This document shows, in pieces, positions 7,573 to 15,222 of a stretch of DNA of 32,264 bases (the first letter of the stretch is position 1; every line of letters starts with the position of its first letter). Source of the stretch: Nocardioidaceae bacterium (GTDB taxonomy: Bacteria > Actinomycetota > Actinomycetes > Propionibacteriales > Nocardioidaceae); contig JACCXO010000005.1 of assembly GCA_013696975.1 (NCBI GenBank), positions 1 to 32,264 of the forward strand, written 5' to 3'. A program made the position numbers and the translations under genes. The notes under the pieces were generated by a model. The model saw only the letters and a list, made by a program, of their open reading frames with translations, was not told the origin of the DNA and searched no databases.

Positions 7573-7984
7573 GGCGACGATCCTGTCAACGGATTCCTCA
7601 CCAAGTCCACCGGTTATTGGCAACGCGCTGATCTGCGGACAGTGAAGGCGTGGATCTGATGAAATGAGGGAGCCGGCGCGTGCTTCAGACCGACCTGCAG
7701 ATGCACCAGCGTATCCAGTGGCGATAAGTCCAGGGGCACCAAGACGGCGTCGACGAGGCATTGGAAGAGGATCTCGCGACTTCGATCGCGGGCGCTCCCG
7801 CGGTGACCCGCATCGCCGCTGCGACCTCGACGACCGGGTCGGCATCGGGGGACGCAGCAGCGCCACCAAGCGCTCTCCATGCGCGCTCCCCGGCGTTTGC
7901 CGCATCCGTGGCGTATCAGAATCCTCGTACTGTCCGGGGGATCAGCAGCCCTGGATCGACCCTGGCGGCGGGCGCAGGTTGCCC
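7573..7984. other. Gap with possible degraded coding sequence on the minus strand
   Basis: Between the divergent methyltransferase and kinase genes, the minus strand shows codon-like composition that shifts frame near 7770. DADPVVEVAAAMRVTAGAPA in one frame is followed by EILFQCLVDAVLVPLDLSPL in another. This suggests a frameshifted fragment of an unidentified gene, but I could not assign a family. No RNA or repeat was seen apart from the kinase promoter at its right end. Confidence 0.3.
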
Positions 7985-7990
7985 TAGCCT
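7985..7990 (+). promoter_or_regulatory. Candidate -10 element for a leaderless sensor-kinase mRNA
   Basis: TAGCCT fits the actinobacterial TANNNT -10 consensus and ends 7 nt before the ATG at 7998, the spacing expected if transcription starts at the A of the start codon. No Shine-Dalgarno sequence precedes that ATG. The -35 region is not convincing. Confidence 0.45.
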
Positions 7991-7997
7991 GTCGGCT

Positions 7998-9464
7998 ATG
8001 GATTCCTCCGAGCGGAACATCGTTGACTGGGTCCGGAGCATGCGCGTCCGCATCGTGCTGCTCGTCGCCACCCTACTTCTGGTGAGTTCGCTGGGATCCC
8101 TGTTGCTGCTGCGGACAGCCTTGTTCGGCTCACTGGACCGCGAGGTCGAGGCGTCCTTGGACAGGGAGGCCGAGGAGTTCACGAGACTGAGTACCGGCAA
8201 CGACCCCCGCACCGGTGCTCCTTTCGCCGGGGATCTCCCGGCGATCTTCGACGTCTACTTCTCCCGGGAAGTGCCGGACGAAGGAGAGACCCTGCTGGCC
8301 TTCGTCGAGGGCGACCTTTACGCGAGCCGGCGAGCCCAGGATGCCGCCAGCCCTGAGGAGCTAGAGGACGCGACCCGGTACTGGTTGTCGCTGTCCGAGC
8401 GCGAACAAGGTTCCCTGGACACACCCGGGGGGACGTCGCGGTACGTCGCTCTGCCGGTCGAAGGAGCCGACGGGACCGACGGCCTGTTCGTGGTGGCCAA
8501 TTTCCCAACGTTCGAGCGCGCCGAGATCGACGAAGCTGTCCGCACCCAGAGCATCATCCAGGTCGGGGTCTTCGTAGTGGCATCGCTGCTTGCCCTAATC
8601 CTGGCCGGCCGGGTGCTCCGGCCGTTGGGAGATCTCGCCATCGCCGCCAGGGAGATCTCCGAGACCGACTTGGGCAAGCGGATCCCGGTACGCGGACGCG
8701 ACGAAGCCTCTCAGATCGCGGCGACGTTCAACGCCATGCTGGCGCGGCTGCAGCGGGCGTTCAGAGATCAGCGCCAGTTCCTCGACGACACCAGCCACGA
8801 GTTACGTGCGCCATTGACGATCATCCGGGGACATGTCGAGCTGATAGAGCTGGACGAGGAACCCGAGACGCGACGAGCCACGGCGGCGCTGGTTCTCGAC
8901 GAGGTCGATCGGGCCAGCCGGCTCATCGACGACTTGCTGCTACTGGCCCGAGCAGAGCAGCCTGACTTCATCCGCCCCGCGCCGACCGACCTCGTGGACC
9001 TGGTACTCAGAAGCCATGAGAAGGCAACGATGCTGGCCGAGCGTCACTGGAGGGTCGTCACCCCCGATCCCGTCGTCGTCGATGTCGACCCCGACCGGCT
9101 CACCCAAGCGATTTTGCAGCTGGCCCACAATGCAACCAAGCACACCGGCGCCGAGGACCCGATCGAGATTGGTGGCGAACACACCGGCGAGCTGCTAAGG
9201 CTTTGGGTTGATGACAGCGGCAGCGGCGTCGATGAAGCTGACCGGCAGCTGATCTTCGAGCGATTTCGCAAGGGGCACCGAGGCGAGGAGCAGGGCGGTG
9301 AGACCACTGGGGGAACGGGACTCGGCCTGGCAATTGTCGCCGCCATCGCCCGCAACCACGGCGGCACCCTGTCTCTCATGGACCGGCCGGGTCCCGGTGC
9401 CGGGTTCGAGATCAGGATTCCGCTCGACGGCGACGGATTGACAGGGAACGCCCGGATCACATGA
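7998..9464 (+). CDS. Two-component sensor histidine kinase (orphan)
   Basis: A 488-residue membrane kinase. TM1 (about residues 15-38) and TM2 (about 183-203) flank an extracytoplasmic sensor domain of about 140 residues with no family I recognise. HAMP follows (RVLRPLGDLAIAAREISETD). The HisKA domain has FLDDTSHELRAPLTIIRGHV, with the phospho-acceptor His near residue 267. The HATPase domain has an N-box (QLAHNATKHT), G1 (WVDDSGSGVDE), an F-box (IFERFRKG) and G2 (GGTGLGLAIVAAIARNHGGT). All catalytic motifs are present. No response regulator gene is adjacent on either side, which is unusual for this class. ATG 7998 is chosen on the leaderless promoter; ATG 8040 is a weaker alternative. Confidence 0.88.
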   Translation: MDSSERNIVDWVRSMRVRIVLLVATLLLVSSLGSLLLLRTALFGSLDREVEASLDREAEEFTRLSTGNDPRTGAPFAGDLPAIFDVYFSREVPDEGETLLAFVEGDLYASRRAQDAASPEELEDATRYWLSLSEREQGSLDTPGGTSRYVALPVEGADGTDGLFVVANFPTFERAEIDEAVRTQSIIQVGVFVVASLLALILAGRVLRPLGDLAIAAREISETDLGKRIPVRGRDEASQIAATFNAMLARLQRAFRDQRQFLDDTSHELRAPLTIIRGHVELIELDEEPETRRATAALVLDEVDRASRLIDDLLLLARAEQPDFIRPAPTDLVDLVLRSHEKATMLAERHWRVVTPDPVVVDVDPDRLTQAILQLAHNATKHTGAEDPIEIGGEHTGELLRLWVDDSGSGVDEADRQLIFERFRKGHRGEEQGGETTGGTGLGLAIVAAIARNHGGTLSLMDRPGPGAGFEIRIPLDGDGLTGNARIT

Positions 9465-9469
9465 TGTCG

Positions 9470-9623
9470 TCATGCGCCTGGTCGACGCGAGGCTGGCGGG
9501 CCGCTACCTCCTCCTTTCAGGTACGCCGAACGCACCCCCGCCGTCTTGGTGCGTCCCAGCGGGTCTCGGTAGCGGCCTCGATATCGTCGTACCGCGCGAC
9601 CTGTTCTGCTCGACCCAGGCCAT
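9470..9623 (-). pseudogene. N-terminal remnant of a phage-type tyrosine integrase
   Basis: ATG 9623, 7 nt after CAGGAG, begins MAWVEQ. One base later, in the next frame, the sequence reads RTGRAVRRYRGRYRDPLGRT followed by KTAGV. This is the N-terminal arm-binding signature of actinobacterial tyrosine recombinases: MAW.E, then YRGRYRD..GR...AG. Homology ends after TAGV, and a TGA follows at 9470. The catalytic domain is absent and the two halves are out of frame, so this is a dead fragment. It lies about 300 nt from tRNA-Ala(GGC); tRNA genes are the usual attachment sites of such integrases. I found no second copy of the tRNA 3' end within the window. Confidence 0.6.
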
Positions 9624-9624
9624 T

Positions 9625-9819
9625 TTAGTTCTCCTGGCCGGGTTCACGTTCAAGGCGCTCGTTGCCTGCGTCGAGGGACACTCGGGCTTCCGGATCGGCG
9701 GCGAGCACCGCCCCGCACGAGCGCCAGCCGACACCTGAACTGGCGTCGCAGGGGGAGCTGCCCCTGCTGTCATTCCAGACGGCGATGTCCGATTTCGCTA
9801 CCGATGGACGTTCGGTCAT
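9625..9819 (-). CDS. 64-residue hypothetical protein upstream of the integrase remnant
   Basis: ATG 9819 follows CAGGAG (10 nt spacer) and opens MTERPSVAKSDIAVWNDSRG, ending ...LEREPGQEN with a TAA one base before the integrase ATG. The tight spacing looks like translational coupling, as seen for small regulatory or excisionase-like genes beside integrases. The sequence itself shows no helix-turn-helix and may be frameshifted after the first 20 residues. Function unknown. Confidence 0.35.
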   Translation of the reverse strand: MTERPSVAKSDIAVWNDSRGSSPCDASSGVGWRSCGAVLAADPEARVSLDAGNERLEREPGQEN

Positions 9820-9936
9820 GAGCCCTACTCTCCTGATGAGTTCAAGAGGTTTCTGCTCCAAATTCAATCTTGCCTCGGAGCGCTCGCAGCCCCTCTTGCG
9901 AGAGGAGCCAAACAGAGTCTGACCTGCTCTTTCTGG

Positions 9937-10009
9937 TGGAGCTGAGGGGACTCGAACCCCTGACCCCCTCCATGCCATGGAGGTGCGCTACCAGCTGCGC
10001 CACAGCCCC
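9937..10009 (-). tRNA. tRNA-Ala (anticodon GGC)
   Basis: The minus strand folds as a full cloverleaf. The acceptor GGGGCTG pairs with CAGCTCC, the D-arm contains GCGCAGCTGGTAGCGC, and the anticodon stem CCTCC/GGAGG encloses loop ATGGCAT with anticodon GGC. The T-arm is AGGGGTTCGAGTCCCCT. Discriminator A is followed by an encoded CCA at 9936-9934. GGC reads the GCC and GCU alanine codons. It may be the attachment site of the element that left the integrase fragment. Confidence 0.96.
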
Positions 10010-10117
10010 GCGTGTGCGGAGAGCCTCGGGGGTCAGACCCCGTAAGGCCTGAGCAGTTTAGCCAACGCCGCTGGTCATCGCGAAATCGCGGCGCACTCGC
10101 GCAGACAGCCTCGTGCT

Positions 10118-10798
10118 CTACATGACGTCGTCGGCCAGCTCGAGCGGTTCGGGCAGGGTTTGCGCGTTGTAGTCGACGATCTGCCACCCCCGCCCAGCCC
10201 GGTCGTCGAGGACCGCCCAGGCGCAGTTCGACATACCCGCCAACAACTCACTGTGCGACGCCGGGAGGCCGAAGAACGCCAGCGTCCCCATCCGCAGCGC
10301 GGCCCCGTGACCCACCAGGATGCCTGTCTCGCCTTCGTCAAGCGCCGCGACCGCGTCCCGCATGACGGCGAGCATCCGGTCAGCGACCGCAGCCTTGGAC
10401 TCAGCACCCGGCACAGCTTCCGGCGCGCCGGCCATGAAGCGGTCAAAGAGCTCGGGCATCGCATCCCGGAAGTCCTCGAAGGTCAAGCCCTGACGAGCCC
10501 CCACATCGACCTCACGGAGTCTCTTGTCAAAGACGAGGTTCCCTCCGGTGAGTGCGACGAGTTCGGCAGCGGTTTCGCGAGCTCGGGCCAGATCACTCGA
10601 CCAGATAAAGGTGGGCTCGTAGGACGCGAGGAACTCCGCCGCCCGGCGGGCCTGAGCAACGCCTAGCTCGTCGAGAGAGATGTCGGCGTGACCCTGAGCC
10701 CGCCCTAGCCGGTTCCATTCGGTGCGGCCGTGACGCCACAACACCAACCGGCGCCGAGTCTCGAAGAGGCCAGCCTCGGCAAGCGGCTGCTCAACCAC
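10118..10798 (-). CDS. Histidine phosphatase family (phosphoglycerate-mutase-like)
   Basis: About 226 residues with the branch-1 histidine phosphatase fold. LVLWRHGRTEWN carries the catalytic RHG motif near the N-terminus. WSSDLARARETAAEL holds the second conserved Arg, LREVDVGARQGLT the conserved Glu region, and GILVGHGAALRMG the second catalytic His. The substrate (phosphosugar, nucleotide or cofactor phosphate) is unknown. It lies directly after rsfS: a GTG at 10798 overlaps the rsfS stop by 8 nt, fitting translational coupling. An ATG at 10831 inside rsfS would add 11 unconserved residues. This gene commonly follows rsfS in actinobacteria. Confidence 0.88.
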   Translation of the reverse strand: MVEQPLAEAGLFETRRRLVLWRHGRTEWNRLGRAQGHADISLDELGVAQARRAAEFLASYEPTFIWSSDLARARETAAELVALTGGNLVFDKRLREVDVGARQGLTFEDFRDAMPELFDRFMAGAPEAVPGAESKAAVADRMLAVMRDAVAALDEGETGILVGHGAALRMGTLAFFGLPASHSELLAGMSNCAWAVLDDRAGRGWQIVDYNAQTLPEPLELADDVM

Positions 10799-11258
10799 TC
10801 GCGTTGCGGACGGGTGCTGCGCCGGTGGCATTCACCGTCGCCGAGTCATCCGCGGCTGCCGAGGTGTCTACAACCGCCATGTCCCCGCGTCCGCTGGACA
10901 CCGTGTCGGGCATGGCGATCGTCGGGCAGTCGCGCCAGATTCGCTCCAGGGCATAGAACGCACGCTCCTCTTCATGCTGCACATGCACCACGATGTCGCC
11001 ATAGTCGATGAGCACCCAACGCCCGTCGCGCTCGCCTTCGCGACGCACCGGCTTGGCGCCGGCGTCGCGCAGCTTGTCCTCGATCTCGTCGACGATCGCC
11101 TTGACCTGCCGGTCGTTGGGCGCCGAGCACAACACGAAGGCATCGGTGATGATCAGCTGCTCCGACACGTCGAAAGCAATGATGTGGTCGGCGAGCTTGT
11201 CGGACGCAGCCTGGGCGGCGACAGTGACGAGCTCGACCGCCCGGTCAGTTGCAGTCAT
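10791..11258 (-). CDS. rsfS: Ribosomal silencing factor RsfS
   Basis: RsfS (RsfA/DUF143) binds L14 on the 50S subunit and blocks joining with 30S during starvation. This 155-residue protein contains the whole domain: [20 protein letters not shown], then [40 protein letters not shown] and [14 protein letters not shown]-terminal tail of about 35 low-complexity residues (A/D/S/T) is extra. The start ATG at 11258 overlaps the nadD stop by 4 nt (ATGA), so the two are co-translated. The order nadD-rsfS is widespread. Confidence 0.95.
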   Translation of the reverse strand: MTATDRAVELVTVAAQAASDKLADHIIAFDVSEQLIITDAFVLCSAPNDRQVKAIVDEIEDKLRDAGAKPVRREGERDGRWVLIDYGDIVVHVQHEEERAFYALERIWRDCPTIAMPDTVSSGRGDMAVVDTSAAADDSATVNATGAAPVRNASG

Positions 11259-11914
11259 GCAGGTTCACTTTCTCGGGGCGACAGGGGAAGCGGTTCTAGT
11301 TGGCTGTCGTGCTTGGAGGGATATAGCCCGCGTTTGGCGATGTACTGCACGATCCCGTCCGGCACTAGGTACCACACCGGCTCACCGTTGATGGCACGTT
11401 GCCGACACTCCGTCGAAGAGATGGCGAGAGCCGGCACCTCCACGATCGTCACCCGATCAGCGGGCAGACCTTCCAGCGCGCGGTCGTCGATCGTCGTACC
11501 CGGCCTCGTGCAGCCGACGAAATGCGCGAGCTCAAAAACCTTGCTTCCGTCCTGCCAGGTCAGGATTTGCTCCAGAGCATCCGCGCCGGTGATGAAGAAC
11601 AGCTCAGCATCGGGGCGGAGTATGCGCAGGTCGCGCAAGGTGTCGATGGTGTATGTCGGGCCGCCGCGCTCGATGTCGACTCGTGAGACCGAAAAGCGAG
11701 GATTCGAGGCGGTGGCAATGACCGTCATCAGATACCGGTCCTCGGCGGGCGACACCTCACGGTGCACCTTCTGCCACGGCGTGCCGGTGGGCACGAAGAT
11801 CACCTCGTCGAGGTCGTACCACGCCTGCACCTCCGAGGCAGCAACCAGGTGGCCATGATGGATCGGATCAAAGGTGCCACCCATGATGCCGACTCGCTGA
11901 GGTGGTCGTTCCAT
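11255..11914 (-). CDS. nadD: Nicotinate-nucleotide adenylyltransferase
   Basis: NadD joins nicotinate mononucleotide and ATP to make deamido-NAD in NAD biosynthesis. The 219-residue protein has the nucleotidyltransferase signature [20 protein letters not shown] (HxGH motif) near residues 8-28, [12 protein letters not shown], the conserved [16 protein letters not shown], and the C-terminal ISSTECRQR motif that binds ATP. ATG 11914 is chosen; GGAG lies 11 nt upstream, and a TTG one codon earlier is possible. It is the first gene of the nadD-rsfS-phosphatase run and follows a 47-residue membrane-protein gene by 16 nt. Confidence 0.95.
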   Translation of the reverse strand: MERPPQRVGIMGGTFDPIHHGHLVAASEVQAWYDLDEVIFVPTGTPWQKVHREVSPAEDRYLMTVIATASNPRFSVSRVDIERGGPTYTIDTLRDLRILRPDAELFFITGADALEQILTWQDGSKVFELAHFVGCTRPGTTIDDRALEGLPADRVTIVEVPALAISSTECRQRAINGEPVWYLVPDGIVQYIAKRGLYPSKHDSQLEPLPLSPRESEPA

Positions 11915-11930
11915 CAACTGACGGGCTCCA

Positions 11931-12074
11931 TCAGCTGTGCGGCCGGCCCTTGCCGAACATCAGCAGCCCCAGCAGCAGCGCGAGCATGAGCACGAACGCC
12001 ACCACTCCGAAGACGAGCGGGTCGGCCGGCAGCTCGCGGAGCTCCTCGGCTGCGATCACAAGATTGGTGGACAT
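11931..12074 (-). CDS. 47-residue membrane protein upstream of nadD
   Basis: The gene reads [20 protein letters not shown], then [20 protein letters not shown], ending GKGRPHS. It has a short acidic N-terminus with a LP.DP motif and a single TM helix with a basic C-terminal end. Tiny proteins of this layout occupy the same place, before nadD, in many actinobacteria, so it is likely real. Its function is unknown to me. It lies between proA (upstream, after the tandem-repeat spacer) and nadD (16 nt downstream) on the same strand. Confidence 0.75.
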   Translation of the reverse strand: MSTNLVIAAEELRELPADPLVFGVVAFVLMLALLLGLLMFGKGRPHS

Positions 12075-12147
12075 GGATCAAGGCTAACGGGTCGCGATCA
12101 CTCTGACCGAACGCTCCCTGCCCGAGACCACTTCGTCACAGCACCGA

Positions 12148-12228
12148 GTGGCCACTCGACGCCGTACAAGTTGGCTGTTCAACGCCCATACTTTGGCGAC
12201 TCAACGCCGATAGTTTGGCTGCTCAACG
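12148..12228. repeat. 22-nt tandem repeat with hairpin-forming units
   Basis: Two 22-nt units (12171-12192, 12193-12214) of the form TTGGC-N-RYTCAACGCCNATA are followed by a partial copy (12215-12228). A diverged 23-nt copy (12148-12170) precedes them. The second unit contains GGCG-ACTCAA-CGCC, a short stem-loop. The array lies just after the proA stop (12246) on the minus strand. It could act as a terminator or be a dispersed intergenic repeat. Confidence 0.75.
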
Positions 12229-12245
12229 AGAGAGGGGTGGGGGGG

Positions 12246-13496
12246 TTACTCGCGGACTTGGCCGTCTCCGGTCACCACGTACTTGGTTGACGTCATCTCC
12301 GGCAGCCCCATCGGCCCGCGAGCGTGCAGCTTCTGTGTGGAGATGCCGATCTCGGCGCCGAAGCCGAACTCCGCGCCGTCGGTGAAGCGCGTCGACGCGT
12401 TGACCACCACCGCGGCGGCGTCCACGGTTGCCGCGAAACGCCGAGCCGACTCCTGTGAACGGGTCACGATCGCCTCGGTGTGGCCCGACCCGAACTCGCG
12501 GATGTGCTCGACCGCCTCTTCGACAGAGGCAACCGTCTTGGCCGAGATGTCGAGCGAGAGATACTCGGTGGCGTAGTCGTCGTCGGTGGCGGGTATGACG
12601 TCTGGGCTGGTCCGACGTACCCCCTCGTCACCGTGCACCGTGACCCCCTCAGCCGACAGGGCCTTGACGATGCGGGGCAGGAACTCAGCCGCCACCGCCT
12701 CGTGGACCAGCAACGACTCGGCGGCGTTGCAGACACTGGGCCGCTGGACCTTGGAGTTGACCACGATGCGTTCAGCCACATCGAGATCCGCGTCAGCATC
12801 CACGTACACGTGACAGTTGCCGACACCGGTCTCGATCACGGGCACCGTCGACTCGGTGATGACTCGCTGGATGAGCGCGGCGCCGCCACGAGGAATGAGC
12901 ACGTCCACCAGCCCTCGGGCCCGCATCAGCTCCCCCACCGCTTCACGATCGCCACCGACGAGCTGCACTGAATCAGCCGGCAGCCCAGCCTCGTCGAGGG
13001 CGGAGCGGAGCGCGTCGACAATGGCCGTGTTGCTCTGCAGCGCCGACGAGGAGCCACGCAGCAGCACGGCGTTGCCGCTCTTGAGGCAGATGCCGGCAGC
13101 GTCGGCGGTGACGTTGGGGCGGGCCTCGTAGATGATGCCGACGACGCCGAAGGGCACGCGTACCTGACGCAGCTCGACTCCACTGGGCGCCGTGTGTCCG
13201 CGCACCACCTCACCGACGGGATCCGGCAGAGCGGCGAGCTCTCTGAGGCCAGTCGCCATCTGGCCGACTCGATCAGTCGTGAGCCGAAGCCGATCGATCA
13301 GCGCTGCAGCTGTGCCAGCCTGCTCCTGCGCCTGCACGTCCGCTGCGTTGGCGTCGAGGATCTGCGAAGCTCTCGCCTCCAGCGCGTCCGCCATGGCGTG
13401 CAAGGCGTCGTCCTTCGCTGACCTCTTCGCCAGCGCCAAGACGTATGACGCTCGGCGAGCTCGCTGTGCTGTGGCGTGAACCTGTGACTCCGTCAT
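12246..13496 (-). CDS. proA: Glutamate-5-semialdehyde dehydrogenase (gamma-glutamyl phosphate reductase)
   Basis: ProA reduces gamma-glutamyl phosphate with NADPH to glutamate semialdehyde, step two of proline synthesis. The 416-residue protein is full length. The aldehyde-dehydrogenase fold shows [59 protein letters not shown], and the catalytic cysteine in [15 protein letters not shown] (about residue 253). The end region has [20 protein letters not shown]. proB, which supplies its substrate, lies about 0.6 kb upstream on the same strand, separated by a small conserved gene. Confidence 0.97.
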   Translation of the reverse strand: MTESQVHATAQRARRASYVLALAKRSAKDDALHAMADALEARASQILDANAADVQAQEQAGTAAALIDRLRLTTDRVGQMATGLRELAALPDPVGEVVRGHTAPSGVELRQVRVPFGVVGIIYEARPNVTADAAGICLKSGNAVLLRGSSSALQSNTAIVDALRSALDEAGLPADSVQLVGGDREAVGELMRARGLVDVLIPRGGAALIQRVITESTVPVIETGVGNCHVYVDADADLDVAERIVVNSKVQRPSVCNAAESLLVHEAVAAEFLPRIVKALSAEGVTVHGDEGVRRTSPDVIPATDDDYATEYLSLDISAKTVASVEEAVEHIREFGSGHTEAIVTRSQESARRFAATVDAAAVVVNASTRFTDGAEFGFGAEIGISTQKLHARGPMGLPEMTSTKYVVTGDGQVRE

Positions 13497-13615
13497 ACCC
13501 CCAAGGCTACGACCGTCGGTAGGGGCGGCGGTTGCAAGTCCCGAGTCCGAGGCAGCGGCCGAGGACGGTTGCCAGCGCCTGCGCCCAATCTCGTGACGGG
13601 GCTGGACGGTTTGGG

Positions 13616-13960
13616 TCAGAAACGGCTCACGACAGCCTGTGCCGGGCTGAGAGAGGGAGCGCCCTGCCGACCTTGGAAAGTGTCGAGGTCGACGACCTCG
13701 AGACCGGTGACTTGCCAGGGCGGGAGGTCTGCTGAGTCACGGTGCTCATCCCAGACGCGCAAAGCCAACGATGCGGCGTCGACGACGTTCGCGGCCTCTT
13801 CCCAGTAGGTGAACTCGACGCGGCACTCGTCATAGCGCAGTGACAGAAGGAACGGACGCTCATGCTGGAACCGCTCAACTGCTGCCTCTGCCACTTTGAG
13901 TGGTTGCCGGTCGCCGGCGACCGTGATGGTGACGTGCCACATGGGGGCGGGACTTTGCAC
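13616..13960 (-). CDS. Conserved actinobacterial hypothetical protein between proB and proA
   Basis: A 114-residue protein with core [20 protein letters not shown], then [20 protein letters not shown] and [20 protein letters not shown]. The pattern is a small alpha/beta domain that I recognise as a recurrent actinobacterial hypothetical family. No catalytic motif is evident. I chose the GTG at 13960 because AGGAG lies 7 nt upstream, while the internal ATG at 13942 has no ribosome binding site. Its place within the proline genes suggests co-transcription rather than a metabolic role. Confidence 0.75.
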   Translation of the reverse strand: MQSPAPMWHVTITVAGDRQPLKVAEAAVERFQHERPFLLSLRYDECRVEFTYWEEAANVVDAASLALRVWDEHRDSADLPPWQVTGLEVVDLDTFQGRQGAPSLSPAQAVVSRF

Positions 13961-14073
13961 CGAAAAACTCCTCACCATCCGAGGACTCAGATGTCCGTCC
14001 AGTGTTGAACAGTTGAGTCGGTTCATCCAGCGTTATCCGGGAAATAGCGGGGCAGCATAACCCAGAGTCAGCA

Positions 14074-15192
14074 TCACCATTGGTGCAGCAAGACGAGATC
14101 GTCTCTGTGCACCAGTTCCCGCTCATAGCTGTCCCCAAACTCGGCCGCGAGCGCTTTCGTCGACCGCCCGAGCAGGGCAGGCATCTCCGCGGCGTCGTAG
14201 TTGACGAGACCACGCGCGATGGCCGATCCGGCCTCGTCGAGGAGGTCGACTGGATCGCCTGCCACAAACGTGCCCTGTACGGCGACAACCCCGGCGGGCA
14301 GCAGAGACGTACCCCGCGTGGTGACCGCCCGAACCGCGCCCTCGTCGAGGACGAGCCGACCCTTGGCTTCGGTGGCGTGGGCCAACCAGAGCAACCGAGT
14401 CGCCCGCCGCTTGCCGGTCGCCGCGAAGAGGGTCCCGACCGGCTCCCCCGCGAGGACCGCCGCAACCGCTTGGGCGTGCGCCACCACGGCGGGGATGCCC
14501 GCACCGGTGGCGATGCGCGCGGCTTCGAGCTTGGTCGTCATACCGCCTGAACCGAGATCCCCTCCCGCGCGCAATGAGACGTGCTCGACCTCAGCACCGC
14601 TGCGCACGACGCTGAGCCGCTGCGCTCCCAGCCGGCGTGGATCGCGGTCATAGACCCCGTCGATGTCAGAGAGCAGCACGAGGGCGTCGGCGTGCACAAG
14701 ATGCGCGACGAGGGCCGCCAGCCTGTCGTTGTCTCCGAAGCGGATCTCAGTGGTGGCGACAGTGTCGTTCTCGTTGACCACCGGCAACACGTCGAGCTCG
14801 AGCAACTTGGCAAACGTGCGATAGGCGTTGCGGTAGTGACCGCGTCTGGTGACGTCGTCGAGGGTGAGCAACACCTGCCCAACCAGCACCCGGTGACGAG
14901 CGAAGGCGTCGGTGTAGCGGTGGATGAGCAATCCCTGGCCGACACTCGCCGCGGCCTGTTGGCGAGCCAGGTCGCGTGGGCGTCTCTTGAGCCCGAGCGG
15001 GGCCAGTCCCGCCGCGATCGCCCCCGACGACACGAGCACAATCTCGACCCCTCGGTTGCGGGCGGTCACGAGCGTGTCGACAAGGTCGGTCACCCGGGCA
15101 TCATCGATGCCTCCCTCGCGGGTGGTGAGCGAAGAAGAGCCGACCTTCACGACGACGCGCCTCGCCACAGTCATCACTTCACGCAGCTCCAT
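14074..15192 (-). CDS. proB: Glutamate 5-kinase with PUA domain
   Basis: ProB phosphorylates glutamate, the first and feedback-regulated step of proline synthesis. The 372-residue protein has an amino-acid kinase domain (about residues 8-260) with RRVVVKVGSSSLTT, IVLVSSGAIAAGLAPLG, VLPVVNENDTVATTEIRFGD and VLLSDIDGVYDRDPRRLGAQ. LGSGGMTTKLEAARIATGAG follows, then a C-terminal PUA domain (about 280-365) found in the longer bacterial form. ATG 15192 has GGGGGA 7 nt upstream; an in-frame ATG at 15174 is less well placed. It starts 30 nt after obgE and is probably transcribed with it. Confidence 0.96.
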   Translation of the reverse strand: MELREVMTVARRVVVKVGSSSLTTREGGIDDARVTDLVDTLVTARNRGVEIVLVSSGAIAAGLAPLGLKRRPRDLARQQAAASVGQGLLIHRYTDAFARHRVLVGQVLLTLDDVTRRGHYRNAYRTFAKLLELDVLPVVNENDTVATTEIRFGDNDRLAALVAHLVHADALVLLSDIDGVYDRDPRRLGAQRLSVVRSGAEVEHVSLRAGGDLGSGGMTTKLEAARIATGAGIPAVVAHAQAVAAVLAGEPVGTLFAATGKRRATRLLWLAHATEAKGRLVLDEGAVRAVTTRGTSLLPAGVVAVQGTFVAGDPVDLLDEAGSAIARGLVNYDAAEMPALLGRSTKALAAEFGDSYERELVHRDDLVLLHQW

Positions 15193-15222
15193 GACGTGGT
15201 CCCCCGGACTTGTAGACGAGAA

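Larger units (their letters stand above)
9465..9936. other. Gap between the sensor kinase and tRNA-Ala: integrase remnant and flank
   Basis: Apart from the integrase fragment (9470-9623) and the 64-residue frame (9625-9819), the 9820-9933 part holds no gene. It contains the ribosome binding site of the small frame and the flank of the tRNA. This is where an attachment-site scar would be expected; none is evident by eye. Confidence 0.4.

Noticed and set aside
10026-10042. GGGGTC/GACCCC palindrome upstream of tRNA-Ala as a terminator
   Set aside because: The loop is too short or needs a bulge, and there is no T-tract; it may serve the phosphatase gene but I cannot support it.
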